Positions 43,723-54,923 are shown, counted from the stretch's first letter. The stretch: DNA of 64,000 bases from Phaseolus vulgaris (GCF_000499845.2 NC_023750.2:32510175-32574174), one strand, 5' to 3'. Numbers and translations: made by a program. The notes: a model not told the origin generated them from the sequence alone.

Positions 43723-45252
43723 TGCGTGGTCTGCCTCGGACATGCCTGGCATCGACCCTGATTTCTTATGCCATCACCTCAGCATGGACGCCACGGTTCG
43801 CCCCGTGCGCCAGAGGAGGAGAAAGTTCAATGAAGAGAGGCAGCTGGTGGTACGCGAAGAAACGCAGAAGCTGTTGAGGGCTGGCCACATCAGGGAAATC
43901 CAATACCCCGAGTGGCTAGCCAACGTCGTTCTGGTAAAGAAGGCGAATGGGAAGTGGAGGATGTGCGTAGACTTCACAGACCTAAACAAGGCGTGCCCAA
44001 AGGACTCGTACCCGCTGCCCAGCATTGACGCGTTGGTAGATAGCGCCTCCGGCAGCAAGGTGCTAAGTTTCCTGGATGCTTTCTCGGGGTACAACCAGAT
44101 TAAAATGCACCCGAGAGACGAAAGCAAAACCGCATTCATGACGGAAACCAGCAGTTATTGTTACAAGGTGATGCCTTTCGGCTTGAAGAATGCGGGCGCC
44201 ACCTACCAAAGGCTGATGGACAAGGTCCTAGCACCTATGTTAGGAAGAAACGTATACGCCTACGTGGATGATATGGTAGTGGCGTCGAAGGATAAGGCAC
44301 AGCATGTGGCAGACCTGGAGGAATTATTCGTCACTATATCCAAGTACCGCCTGAAACTAAACCCCGAGAAGTGTGTCTTTGGGGTAGAGGCCCGGAGGTT
44401 CCTAGGTTTCATGCTCACGGAGAGGGGGATAGAGGCGAATCCCGACAAATGCGCAGCGATCATCGCCATGCGTAGCCCGACGTCAGTAAAGGAAGTACAG
44501 CAGCTGACGGGGCGGATGGCGGCGCTCTCGAGGTTCGTTTCTGCCGGAGGAGAGAAGGGGCACCCATATTTCCAGTGCCTTAAGAGGAATAGTCGTTTCG
44601 CATGGACGGACGAATGCGAAGCGGCTTTCATCAAGCTAAAAGAATACCTGGCGGCGCCACCGGTCCTCTGCAAACCGGTAGAAGGCGTGCCTCTCCGACT
44701 GTACTTCACGGTGATGGAACGAGCTATCAGCTCTGTGTTAGTCCAAGAATAGGACCAGATTCAAAGGCCTATCTACTTCGTAAGCAAGGCCCTACAAGGT
44801 GCGGAGATGAGGTACCAGGCATTGGAGAAGGCAGCGGTGGCGGTGGTGTTTTCCGCCAGGAGGCTTCGTCATTACTTCCACAGCTTCACGGTGGCAGTGA
44901 TGACAAACCTCCCCATACAGAAGGTACTGCAGAAGCCCGATGTAGCTGGAAGGATGGTGCGCTGGGCGGTGGAGCTTTCAAAATTCGACATCCAGTATGA
45001 GCCCAGAGGATCCATCAAAGGGCAGGTATACGCATATTTCGTTGCAGAACTCTCGCCCGGAGGCGAACAGGAGGTGGAGGCAGGCTAGCAGTGGTCGCTC
45101 TCAGTGGACGGCTCTTCCAACCAGCAAGGAAGTGGTGCGGGAATAGTCTTGGAAGGACCAGACGGTGTACTGATCGAGCAGGCCCTGCGCTTCGCTTTCA
45201 AAGCCAGTAATAATCAGGCTGAGTATGAAGCCCTGATTGCAGGAATGCTTTT
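43723..45252 (+). pseudogene. pol: RT and first part of RNase H of element 6
   Basis: The frame opens in WSASDMPGIDPDFLCHHLSM and covers the RT with YVDD near 44266. A TAG at 44750 follows Gln-Glu where relatives have Gln. RNase H begins near 45090 (SVDGSSNQQGSGAG) after another TAG at 45086. The gene is split at 45252 inside GMLLAKEMG by the solo LTR and resumes exactly at 46072. The family is that of element 2. Confidence 0.85.
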
Positions 45253-46066
45253 TGATCCTGCCTGTTGACCAGAACGCTGGAAACTGCCTCGTCAAAGGAT
45301 CGACGTGTGCACCGCTTCTAACCTCCGTCCTTCCTCAAGATCCACCTCAAGAACCTGCAAAAGAACAGAGCGGCGCCGCTGCGGCCGATCGCACTCCAAC
45401 GCCCAAGTCAGTGACAGAACCACCAAATACTAAGAGCAAGAACACTTAAGAAATCTCAAGGAACCGTGCAAATTCTCTCTCACAGTAAGCTCTATAACTC
45501 GCAAGCGTAAAGAGTGTAATCTGAACGCGCGTACCTCAAAAAGTTCGTTGAGAACTCTTATATACCTGGTCACTTTCTCTCTCCTGGCAGTTACAGACCT
45601 GGACACGTGGCTCGCATCCAGTCGTACACGTGCCACCATCTGGAGCCTCCTTGACTTGGGCGCTGCTTCTGATTCTCTTTTTGGCTAAGTTACTTATGCA
45701 TGGTATTGCCCAGTGCATAGCTAACTTGGGAGTGCGATCTTTACTGGAACGGGCGAGTTAGGGTGCTCTCGTACACCTTCCCTGTGGTCTCGCCGGCCGC
45801 CTTCATAATCTGCACCGCCTTCGTCTTCGGCGATGTGCTTGTTCTGGCGATCTCCAATCACTTAGTCGCCTGAGTTTACCATTTGGCGACTTCATCTTCA
45901 ACTAGGCGATCGCCTGGCATGCTGAAGATCGGAGCACGCCAACTTAATAACTGGCGATTACACGAACCCCCCGACTTCCTTCCCTTCTGCAACTCTGGCG
46001 CCTTGTCCACACGCCTACTCTGTGGCTTGGTGCCACGTCATCACTTCCGACTACCAGGGCGGTACA
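45253..46066 (-). repeat. Solo LTR with perfect 5-bp target duplication
   Basis: 814 bp, minus-strand TGTACCGCCCTGG... to ...GGCAGGATCA, homologous to the LTRs of elements 3 and 5. TATATAAG on the minus strand lies near 45557. It is flanked by CTTTT on both sides (45248-45252 and 46067-46071), and the interrupted RNase H frame reads through once one CTTTT and the LTR are ignored. Confidence 0.93.
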
Positions 46067-46071
46067 CTTTT

Positions 46072-47724
46072 AGCCAAAGAGATGGGCGCGCGGAACCTCT
46101 TAGTGAAGAGTGACTCTCAACTAGTTACAGGGCAAGTGTTGGGTGAGTTTCAGGCGAAAGACCCGCAGATGGCAGCATATTTAAGGTACGTCGAATCGCT
46201 AAGGGGAGCCTTCAGTGCTCTTGAACTGGTACATGTCCCAAGGGAGCAGAATGCCAGAGCTGACCTGCTCGCCAAGCTGGCCAGCTCAGGCAAGGGGGGC
46301 AGGCAGAGGACTGTAATCCAAGAGACGCTTAAGGCTCTGAGGAAATTCATAGAGGATAACAGGGTGGATGTCCTCCACATAAGCGCCGCGAGAGGAAGGC
46401 CAAGGAGTCATCGTTCCTTGACTCAGGATACGTTGAAGGCGCCTCACATTAGTGTATACACGGACACGCCCGAAGGAGGGAGGCGAGCGCAGATACATGT
46501 TTTAGCCGAAGGAGACACCTGGATGACGCCATACAGGCGGTACCTGGCGGATGGGGTTCTCCCAATGGAGCCTGAAGAAGGTAAGAAGGTTAAGAGAAAT
46601 GCGGCAAGGTACACCCTGATAGACGGAGTGTTGTTCAGATACGGTTTCACTCACCCTATCTTAACATGCGTAAGCGGCGACGAGTGTACCAGAATAATGA
46701 CGGAGCTCCACGAAGGCGTTTGTGGGAGCCATGTAGGCGGAAGGTCCTTAGCTTCTAAGGTGATGCGCGCAGGGTTTTATTGGCCAACAGTAAAGGAAGA
46801 TTGCGTGCGACACGCCCAGCGTTGTAAGCAATGCCAAAAACACGCAGACTGGCACAAGGCGCCGCCAGAGGAGCTGCGATCCATATACAGCCCATGGCCT
46901 TTCCATACCTGGGGGATCGACATCCTAGGCCCGTTTCCGTTGGCGATAAGGCAGATGAAGTACTTGATCGTCGCCATCGAGTACTTCACCAAGTGGATAG
47001 AGGCGGTGCGCACAAAGTCCAACACTTTGGGTGGAAGAATATTGTGTGCCGTTTCGGCGTACCTAGGCGGCTGATATCCGATAACGGAACCCAGTTCGCC
47101 AGTCAGCAGTTGAGAAACCTATGTGCTAAGGTAGGCATTAAGCAGGTGTTCGCATCAGTTGAACACCCCCAGACTAATGGGCAGGTAGAGTCAGCAAATA
47201 GAGTTTTGCTGAGAGGGCTAAAGAGAAGGCTAGAAAAGGCCAAAGGAGCGTGGGCGGAGGAGGTGCCAAGGGTCGTGTGGGCATACCACACCACGCCCCA
47301 ATCTTCCACCATGGAGACGCCTTTCAGCTTAGTGTATGGGTTGGACACGATGATCCCAGTTGAGATTCACGAAAGCTCACCACGTTTCCAAAACTTCGTG
47401 GTGGAAGAATCCAACGAAGAAAGGCGGGTGAACCTAGACCTACTGGACGAAGCCAGGGAGGAAGCCAGAATAAAGGCCGAAGCAGTGAAGAGAAGAGTAG
47501 AGCGACAATATAGCTCTAAGGTAAAGCCGCGGCATTTTCAGATTGGCGACCTAGTTATGAGGAAGGCTCATCCGTACGAGCTGGAGAATAAGCTGTCTCC
47601 CAAGTGGAGCGGACCCTTCAGAATTGCCGAGGCAAAGGGCAACGGTTCGTACAACCTAGAAACCTTGGAGGGGGTCCCATCCCACGCAGCTGGAATGCAG
47701 CCAACTTAAAATTTTATTTTAGTT
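46072..47724 (+). pseudogene. pol: RNase H end and integrase of element 6
   Basis: After the solo LTR the frame continues through RNase H (LVHVPREQNARADLLAKL) and the integrase zinc finger (HEGVCGSHVGG, RCKQCQKHADW) to the first catalytic Asp (WGIDILGPF). A deletion of about 22 bp near 47009 removes the EPVAQIT segment and shifts the frame. The second and third catalytic residues (SDNGTQF, QVESANR) follow in the new frame. A last one-base loss near 47672 changes the end; the natural TGA is at 47722-47724. Confidence 0.85.
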
Positions 47725-48466
47725 GACTTATGTAAGCAGCCATGTAACAATTTAGTTGAAGGGGACACTCTTTTTCCCTCTCGGGGGTTTTTTAACGAGG
47801 TTACCCAAATAAAAAGGAAAAGAAGTTCGATGAAAAACCTTTGTCTTGGTTTCAGTCTTTATCTTTTCCCTTTCGAAGTGGCGACAGGCATCACCAGGCA
47901 CATGCGTCGCCAGGCACATGCGTCGCCAAGAGAGAAGGCGTCGCCAAGAAAGAAGGCGTCGCCAAGAGAGAAGGCGTCGCCAAGAACGAAGGCGTCGCCA
48001 AGAGAGAAGGCGTCGCCAAGAGAAAAGGCATTGCCAAGAGAAAGCGACGCCAAAAACGCAGCGCGTCGCCAAGAAAGGTGACAGAGGAAAATGCCCAGTA
48101 TATGAAGCGTGTGCAATGTAAAACAGCGTTAAAGAAATCAAGCATGGCGCAGCGGAGTCAAATTTACATGTATGCTCGAGAGGAATAGGAGCAAGGTGAA
48201 TATAGCAGACATTACAGACCCAGTGCTCATACAGAAAAGGAAAAAATACAAACAAACCACTCTTCAGTGGCCTTCAGACCTTGGCAGGGAGGAGGACGAC
48301 GCTTCAGTCTCGGCCCTCAACGCCTGGGTGAGCTATGACCTCCGCTGGGGGTTTATCTTTGAACCTGCACCAAGGGAAACAAGAGCAGTGAGGGCCCCAT
48401 GAGTTAGAACACGTAGAAATCTAATGAAGGTAAAAAGCAGAAGTTTCGGAGATAGCCACTCGTACA
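47725..48466 (+). other. 3'UTR of element 6 with poly(A)-like module
   Basis: 47761-47820 repeats the conserved module (CACTCTTTTTCCCTC, GGGGGTTTTTTAACGAGG, AAATAAAA). An 18-bp tandem array follows at 47896-48080. The remainder, 48081-48466, is where exon 2 of the antisense gene would be expected, but nothing like it is recognisable. Confidence 0.65.
47896..48080. repeat. 18-bp GGCGTCGCCAAGAGAGAA tandem array
   Basis: About ten units with a core GGCGTCGCC and an AAGAGAGAA spacer; the first two and last three units are divergent. The core is the complement of the GGCGACGCC unit of the LTR arrays, although this array lies outside any LTR. Confidence 0.85.
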
Positions 48467-49229
48467 TATGTACTTCTCGAGGATTCCGGCGTTGAACTCC
48501 AAACTGATCAGTGTGGCGGAGTTAAAGCCCCCGCCTCAGCCAGAATCCGACACGCAACCTGGTCGTTCGGGCTTAGTTTCTTGAAGGGTTTGGACTTGAG
48601 GGCTCGTGCCTCACTCACCCAGTACAGCGGGAACCCATCCAGGGCGGAAGGTACGATATCAGAACAGCAGATCTTGAAAAATGTACCCTTCCACCCCGTG
48701 AAGGAGCTTTGGAAGGGAGTCAAGAGAACCCTACCAGGAACGTTGCTGAGGGTCACCCACAGGTTGTTCCTTTGACGTTTCACCTCGAAAAAGTGGTGAA
48801 AGATATCAACCGAGGGCGCACACCCCAAGAACCCGAACAGTACGTCAAAGGCCTTAACAAAAGCCCAGCTGTTGGGGTACAGTTGGGCTGGTGCAGCGTT
48901 GATCTCCGTCAGAAGTTCCCTCTCGAACCTGGAGAAGGGCAGACGTACGCCAACGATCTGGAACACCACCTGATAGAAGTAAAAGAAAGGAATCCCGTCG
49001 TTGGCGCGTTCGTCCCCACACACCGGCTCCCCCAAGGTGCAAGGAAGCAGGGTGATGTCATCGTCATGCCTCCTCGCGAAGGCACGGTGGTTGTAAGTGC
49101 ACGACTCTCCTTTGTGTCTCCTGATGGCCAGGGTGGAAAGAAGGCACGAGCACTCGTCCAGAAGCGCGCTCGAGCCCAGGGATACAGATCTTTATGGTTA
49201 ACCCTGGGGGAAGGAATACGAGAAGACAT
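48467..49229 (-). pseudogene. Antisense gene of element 6, exon 1
   Basis: ATG at 49229 (MSSRIPSPRVNHKDLYPWA). A frameshift near 49150 precedes the main open part (48508-49035) with FYFYQVVFQIVGVRLPF, LYPNSWAFVKAFDVLFGFLG, FHHFFEVKRQRNNLWVTL and GFPLYWVSEARA. A second frameshift after TPPH near 48510 precedes the EFNAGILEKY end. It is divergent from the genes of elements 4 and 7 but has the same domain order. Exon 2 was not found. Confidence 0.7.
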
Positions 49230-49311
49230 GACGGAAGGGTGTCGGAAGGAAAGTCGGAGGGTCGAAAGAAGATGGTTCGCTGGAAAGGCGGGGTAATACG
49301 TTGGTTAGAGA

Positions 49312-49408
49312 AGACACCAGAGTGACTCTTTAAGGGGAGGGAGATGGTGTAGGTATGTGAGAAGACACCAGAGTGACCCTTTAAGAGGAGTAAGATGGTG
49401 TAAGTGGG
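49312..49408. repeat. Two-copy ~51-bp tandem repeat
   Basis: GAAGACACCAGAGTGAC occurs twice with the following AGATGGTGTA. It lies in the leader upstream of the antisense gene. Confidence 0.75.
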
Positions 49409-49411
49409 TAA

Positions 49412-50649
49412 CATTTCGTCCGGTTGACCGGGACGTCTTCGTGCGCGACCTCAACCGTCAGCTAGGGACTCCTTCCCACTGGTTGCCTGTGGATTCCTGC
49501 AAAAAAGAGGACAAAGTGGCGCCCTAGCGGCCGTGTGCACTCCGACGCTCAAGTCAGCCAGCAAGAAACACCAAAACTGTCCACCTACGTCTCTGAGCAC
49601 CGCATATGGCACTCTGAAGGTGGTAGAAGAATTGTGTATATGTGTGTGTGTTGTCTTCTTCAGGCAAAAGTATTCCCCAGTGACTTGTACGTAACCTTGA
49701 AGCACGAGCAAGCAACTAGAGAGTTCTCTGGTAAATTTTCCAAAAGTTCCAACCCCGTTTCCAACGTCCCCCGCGCTATTTAAACCTCCCAAGCATTTAA
49801 AGCGCCTTAAAGCGCTTTTAATCAGAAACGTAACGCACTCATTAAAGCGCTTAATTAGAAAACGTAGCGCATTTAAGACGTTGAAACGCTTGGGAGCCAT
49901 CATAGTACCTGAACGCTCGAAACGGAAACTGTATGGAATGACCTTAATTACCTGGCACCTGACTAGAGGGTGTTTCTATTCTGAAAGGGCTGTTGTACAC
50001 GTGGAGGGCCTCACGACGCCGTGACCCCATCTGGGGGCGTTTCTGCCCACTTGGGGACGTTTCTACGTGTGAGTCCTCCTGCTGGGAGTGCTACTGCGCT
50101 AGGGGTGACCTTTTGGGTGCCAACTCATGCCCCCAATCATCTAGTCACTTACTCTAAGAGCGTATCTGTCTTCCTCTCGTACCCTGCACCCGGTTACCCT
50201 GGGCGTGACCTTCCTCTTGGGTCGTATCTGTCCCGAAGGCGTCTCTAGGGCGGCAGGACTACTTCCCGAGTCAGGCTGCCCTACCCTGATGTTATCACTA
50301 TGGCCTTGAAGCCACCTTTTCTTTCTCTTTATCACTTTCCCGAGCTATAGGAACCTGAGGCCTTCCCACGGTGTCGCTCCCTCCATGGTCTTTCCTACCC
50401 ATGGGTATCGGGGAACCACACTGTGATTGCCTTGGTTTTACACTGTTTGCTCTGGCGACGCCCTGGTTGGGCGACGCCTTCACCTAGGCGACGCCTTCAA
50501 CTAGGCGACGCCTTGGCTCGGCGACGCTTCCTCTTGGCGATGCTGGCACTTGGCGTTTCTCCACCTAGGCGACGCCTTGCGTTGACTTTGACTCTCCAGC
50601 CGTTGACTTTGACCTTGACGTGGTCAACGCCCGGATACGGGACGATACA
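49412..50649 (-). repeat. 3' LTR of element 7
   Basis: 1238 bp, family of elements 4 and 9. A TTGAC cluster lies at 50580-50630 and a GGCGACGCC array at about 50450-50575. TATA-like GCTATTTAAAC (plus strand) lies near 49777. The polypurine tract CAAGCCCCCCAGTCTTAAG follows at 50650. Confidence 0.87.
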
Positions 50650-50667
50650 CAAGCCCCCCAGTCTTAA

Positions 50668-51369
50668 GCCGAAGACTTGTCTTCAGCGCAAAGACTAAAG
50701 CCTCGCCCACGCCGTCCACGTGCCCTCCTGATGACGTGTCATTCTCTGCTGACTCAAAAATTCTTCGAATTACTGACGTGACACTTTCTGAACCACAGGG
50801 GTATTCTTAATGGCTGATTGGACATCCCCTAAAATGGGAAAAATAATGTCCTTTGAGGCTGCGCTTAATCGCGTGCCACATGGCTCATCGTGCGATCATC
50901 TTTAAGAACTCTTGCGCTCCCCTTGAGTGCTTAATCTTGCAACACGTGGCATCATCACACGGTTATCATTCGTTGCCCCTCGCGCTTCTCGTAACGTTTA
51001 AGTTACCAAACCCCGCGCTTGCCACTACTGTTACATCCACTTTCTCTGCCCTTTCTCACTGTTCATCTTCTCTAAATCCCTTCTCTCGCAACCCCTGTTC
51101 GTTCGTGCTTCCGCTCTCCACGCCCTTCAGCCCCCAAAGGTACGGTTTTTTCCCTCCTTGATGATTCCCTTCACTGTATGAACTGCCTGGGGCTGTCCAT
51201 ATTACCGCATTTCTTTGGATATCGTTTGTATGCTTCTTTGTTCCTCTCGTTTCCCTTCGTTCTCGTGTCGGTAGGGCGCTCCTAGGGTCCTTCCATTTTT
51301 CCCTTTTCTTCTCCCAACCCCTTTTCTCTGAACCCTTTCTTTTTCTTTTGATCTTCAGCTTTGGCATTG
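50668..51369 (+). other. Leader and presumed promoter region of element 7's antisense gene
   Basis: About 700 bp between polypurine tract and antisense ATG, with a pyrimidine-rich end (TTTCTTTTTCTTTTGATC near 51340). It matches 33356-34060 in reverse. I cannot assign a TATA box. Confidence 0.5.
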
Positions 51370-52153
51370 ATGGCGAAAACTAAGACCGCCGCGCCTCCCC
51401 CGCTCCCTAAATCTTATTATAAGGGCGAATACGACTGGGCTCCCGACGAACTTCTGGATGAATGTTCCCTCCTAAACTCTGTTGAGGACGTGGAGGCTCA
51501 CAGGGGGGACCCTACGCTTTATAATTTCAACGCTTTTCACAAAAATCACGACTCCCAAGTCCTGGTAAGCCGGGTGCGACCTGGGATGCCTGTTTGTGCG
51601 GACTCACGGGATACTGGGGGATGCCCCTTCTTCTTCCTCTATCAAATGGTGCTCAAGAGGGTGGGCCTGCGTCTGCCCCTCACTTCTTTCGAAAAAGAGC
51701 TACTTACAGAGATAAACACTGCTCCCGCCCAGCTCCACCCCAACAGTTGGGCTTTCGTGAGGGGGTTCCAAATTCTCTGCGGCTATCTAGGTGTTCCCTC
51801 TTCTGTAGACGTTTTTCTTCACTTCTTCGAGGTAAAGAAACAGGGGAAGAGCCTATGGATGAGCTTTTCTGGCATTGCCGGGCGCATCATCCTTACGCTC
51901 TTCCAAAATTCGTTCAAAGGATGGAAGGGGAAATTCTTCAAGGTACGTGTGACCAAGCGCGATCCTACCATCCTAGAGGGCTTTCCCCTATACTGGACGG
52001 ATAAGCCCATAACCATGAAGGCCCTGGCTTTGGATGAGCTTACCCCCTCCGACCGGGATGTGTGCAAAGCCTTGGCGGGACTGGGGATAGTCTTCGATAC
52101 CGCCAAGCTCATCGCGAACGAATTCAACGCCTATGGGCTTTCTACCTACTTCG
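51370..52153 (+). CDS. Antisense gene of element 7, exon 1
   Basis: ATG at 51370 (MAKTKTAAPPPLPKS); 784 bp, open throughout, donor TACTTCG|GTATCTG. It is near-identical to exon 1 of element 4. It carries YDWAPDELLDE, FFLYQMVLKRVGLRLPL, LHPNSWAFVRGFQILCGYLG, FLHFFEVKKQGKSLWMSF and GFPLYWTDKP, the layout of the plant gypsy-type transposon domain. The function is unknown; its conservation in at least three families in this window suggests a role for the element. Confidence 0.78.
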
Positions 52154-52276
52154 GTATCTGCCCTTGACTGTTTATGATACATTAGTTGTTGTGGTTATCT
52201 GCGTGCGTTTGGCCATAGAATTTCCCTTCTGCTTCATCTGAACCAACCTTTACTCTACTATTTTTCGCTGTTGCAG

Positions 52277-53531
52277 GTTCAGTGATGACTTCCTCGAGAC
52301 GGCTGGCTCTTGCCAAATTTTTGAAGAAGGCAAAATCTACCAAGGAAGGTGGGGATGTCGTAGCCTCCGACGTGCCCACCGTTGCTTCCCTGCCGATCCC
52401 TCCACCATCTGCCTCTCCTCCTCCCATTGCTGCAGTTCCGTTAGCCATGGCGTCAACCCTTGCCTCAGTGCGTCCTAACAAAGGGAAAAGGGTGTTGATA
52501 GTGGATTCCGACAGCGAAGGCTCGGGTTCTGCCCTGGTTTCCCATAAGAGGAGGGCTACGGGTCTCATTGCCTCACCCGCCGCGCCCCCCGGCGATGGGA
52601 ACTCTCTCAGGGACGATCCTCCCAGCGCCACCTCACCGCCGCCTCCGCCAGCCCACGAGGAGCGAGAGGAAAGGATCGACTCGGTTCCCCCACCTTCGCC
52701 GTTGCCGCATCGTGACGTAGCTGAAGCGTCGGGCTCCGCCCCTCCTGTGTCAGTCCCTGGCTCGACTTCGCGCAAACCCCGTATTCCTCGCTCCAGTCAT
52801 AGGGAGTTGACGCAGGGCTTCACCGAAGGAATGACGCCGACTGATCCTCAAAAAGGGGGGGGGGCATGCCTTACTATATGGGAGCCTTCCTGGTGGTGGC
52901 AATCAAGTGGCGCACTCAGGCTCGAAATGCTATCAAAGGGAGGGAGGTTCTTCGCAAGCTGAGACAAGAGGTGGTGGCGTTGAAGGAGGAGAAGCAAAAC
53001 TGGGGACTCAAGGAGGAGGCTTCCCAATCTCTGCTAAAACTGGCCCATGAGGGTAGGGAGGGAGCTGAGGCGTACGCGCGAGAACTGGAACAGGCGCACG
53101 CCGCTCAACTAGCCCAGCTCACCTCCTATCAAATCCAAAACATTGGCCTCCAGGAGGCGGCTCTCACATCCGAGGCGCAGCGTAAAAAACTTGATGAGTT
53201 GGATGGTGCTTGGAGGCTGAAGCTGGGTGAAAGAGAGGACGCCTTGACTGCTAAGGTTGAAGTTTTGAGCCTTCTACAAGCCGAGGCTAACAAGCTCCGG
53301 GTGGAGAAGGAATTCCTGGAGAAGCAATTGACATCCAAGGATTCCAGGATTACCGAACTAGAGGGGGAGGTCCAAGAACTGACTGGGGAGATGGCGGGGG
53401 CGTTCGAAGAGGGTTTCCAAGAGGCTCTGGCCCAGGCGTCCGGCGAGAACGCGGGCATCAATATTTCGAACTGCGACCCCACACACCATGTCGTCGACGG
53501 GAAGGTCGTGCCCATGGACTTGGATGACTGA
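52277..53531 (+). pseudogene. Antisense gene of element 7, exon 2 (one frameshift)
   Basis: The acceptor TGTTGCAG|GTTC at 52276 joins in phase after a 123-bp intron. The first part is Pro/Ala/Ser-rich with KGKRVLIVDSDSEG and a KRRAT patch; a run of ten G at 52855-52864 then shifts the frame. The second part (from about 52866) has MPYYMGAFLVV, a long coiled coil (about 52960-53400) and the tail HHVVDGKVVPMDLDD with TGA at 53529-53531. With the G run corrected the spliced product would be about 680 residues. The run could also be a sequencing or assembly error. Confidence 0.7.
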
Positions 53532-53700
53532 ACCGCTGTCTCTCACCCGCCACCTTCAGCTTCAAGCTTAACTGCTTTATACTTTACCTTCGTTTTTGAT
53601 TTTATCTGATAAAACTTGTAATTCTTTGAACTATTCATACTCTTGTTACTAATTTGGGTGTTCGTATGATTGCCTTTGTGTCTTTGCCATATACGATTCT
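53532..53700 (+). other. 3'UTR of element 7's antisense gene
   Basis: AT-rich sequence following the TGA, similar in character to 21514-21640 after element 3's antisense gene. No further feature is visible. Confidence 0.45.
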
Positions 53701-53879
53701 GCTTGTGCGTTCTTACCCTTACGCCTTACCTTCGCGCGCTTCGATTATTTTACTTGTGTTCCACCTATTTCCTTCACTTCGTTGGATGGCTTTGTATGCC
53801 CGGGAAAGGTCACGCGCCAATCTTTACACCCATGGGGAGGCTCTCCTAGTGAAGCCGTATCTTCCACGGGATGTCTCTG

Positions 53880-54345
53880 ACACCAAAAGGTCATTTCCTT
53901 GATCCTTAACGCCCGGCGCCCACGCCTAAGGAGAGGCCTGCTACAGCAGCACCGTATCGTCCCCGGGTGTCTAAAACGCCGAGTGCTCTGGGGGGGTTCT
54001 GTTCCCTCCATGGACTTTCCTTCCCATAGGTATCGGGGAACGCCCTGTCAGCGATTCGCTGGCGCTTGGCGGTCTTATCTCCCTCCACAGTCTTTCCTAC
54101 CTGTGGGTATCGGGGAGGCGACGCCAGTAACTAACTTTGCCTTCTTTGATTTCGTCTCCCTCCACAGTCTTTCCTACCTGTGGGTATCGGGGAGGCGACG
54201 CCAGTGACTAACTTTGGTTGGCGACGCCCGCGACGTCTCACGCTGGCGTCGCCCTTTGCGTCCTTCCAGGCGACCCCTCGGGCGTTACCTTTACTTCGAC
54301 GTTGACTTTGGGCCCTGCCTTGGTCGACGCTTGATGACAGCGAAG
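53880..54345 (-). repeat. Degenerate Tat LTR remnant (element 8)
   Basis: It shares CTCCATGG, CTTTCCT and GGTATCGGGGAAC with the LTR of element 7 (50388-50415). It has a two-copy ~60-bp repeat (about 54083-54216) ending in GGCGACGCCAGT, GGCGACGCC units, and TTGACTTTG at 54301. The LTR start and polypurine tract are not recognisable, so the borders are approximate. Confidence 0.5.
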
Positions 54346-54796
54346 AGCTCAAGGTTTTGCCCGTGCCCTCCACGTGGCGCTTCTTGTATGGTTGATGGGA
54401 CATTCAGTCATTCCATTAAGTTCTGACTCCTGCTGTGCCCCTGACTCACTTTCGACGGCGCGTCGTACCACTGGATACTCTGTTGATACGACGTTTTCTG
54501 ATTTTAACCAGTGGTGCTAGGGTCATCCTTCCATCTTCTGCCACGTGGTCCAATCGTGCGGTGTATCCATTCGCGTCGTTTGGCGCTCTAACCGCTTTAT
54601 TTAACTCTTCAAACTCTGGAACTATCCCCATCATTTCTCACTCTTCATAACCTACTTGCGTTCTTTCTTCTTGCACCCTTCCTTCTTGCACCCTTTCTTC
54701 TCCAACGAAGGGTTGTTCCAGCCTTCGTTCCCCTCGCTCAACTCATGCATTTCTGGCAGTCCTTACACCTTTAACAGTCCCTGATCTTGTTAAAGA
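54346..54796 (+). other. 3'UTR/antisense leader of element 8
   Basis: It resembles the leader of the other antisense genes (CCCGTGCCCTCCACGTGG near 54359, pyrimidine-rich TTCTTGCACCC repeats near 54665-54700). No ORF was found before 54797. Confidence 0.5.
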
Positions 54797-54923
54797 ATGT
54801 CTTCTCACGCTGCTTCCTCCAGGGTCCGTCCCAAAGACTTGTACCCTTGGGCTTCAAGTGAACTTCTTGACGAGTGTTCATGCTTACTCTCTACCAGGGC
54901 CATAAGGGAGCACAAAGGGGATT
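54797..54923 (+). pseudogene. Antisense gene of element 8, exon 1 N-terminus
   Basis: ATG at 54797 begins MSSHAASSRVRPKDLYPWAS and continues with SELLDECSCLLSTRAI. This resembles the N-terminus of the antisense genes of elements 6 (KDLYPWA) and 7 (DELLDECSLL). It is cut at 54923 by the LTR of the CRM-like element, which therefore inserted into this gene. The remainder is not found on the other side, because a second element interrupts there. Confidence 0.7.

Larger units (their letters stand above)
43723..49411 (+). mobile_element. Element 6: 5'-truncated Tat-type element split by a solo LTR
   Basis: On the plus strand: pol from the RT start to the end of integrase, 3'UTR with an 18-bp tandem array, then exon 1 of the antisense gene. 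gag, protease and 5' LTR are missing at the inverted junction; the 3' end is cut by the LTR of element 7 at 49412. A solo LTR of the element 3/5 family sits inside RNase H. Confidence 0.82.
49412..53700 (-). mobile_element. Element 7: 3' half of a minus-strand Tat element
   Basis: On the minus strand its last parts are seen: antisense gene (plus strand, 51370-53531), 3'UTR, polypurine tract (50667-50650) and the 3' LTR (50649-49412). gag-pol and the 5' LTR are absent; the sequence changes to another LTR remnant after about 53700. The LTR end at 49412 has decayed from TGTTCCG to CATTTCG. Confidence 0.82.

Noticed and set aside
47896..48080. Short repetitive ORFs across the 18-bp array as a repeat protein gene
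   Set aside because: All frames stay open because the unit is a multiple of three; there is no start context or homology, and the array lies in a 3'UTR.
52855..52864. Programmed frameshift in antisense exon 2
   Set aside because: A run of ten G is more simply an indel or a sequencing error; no second copy with the run was available for comparison.
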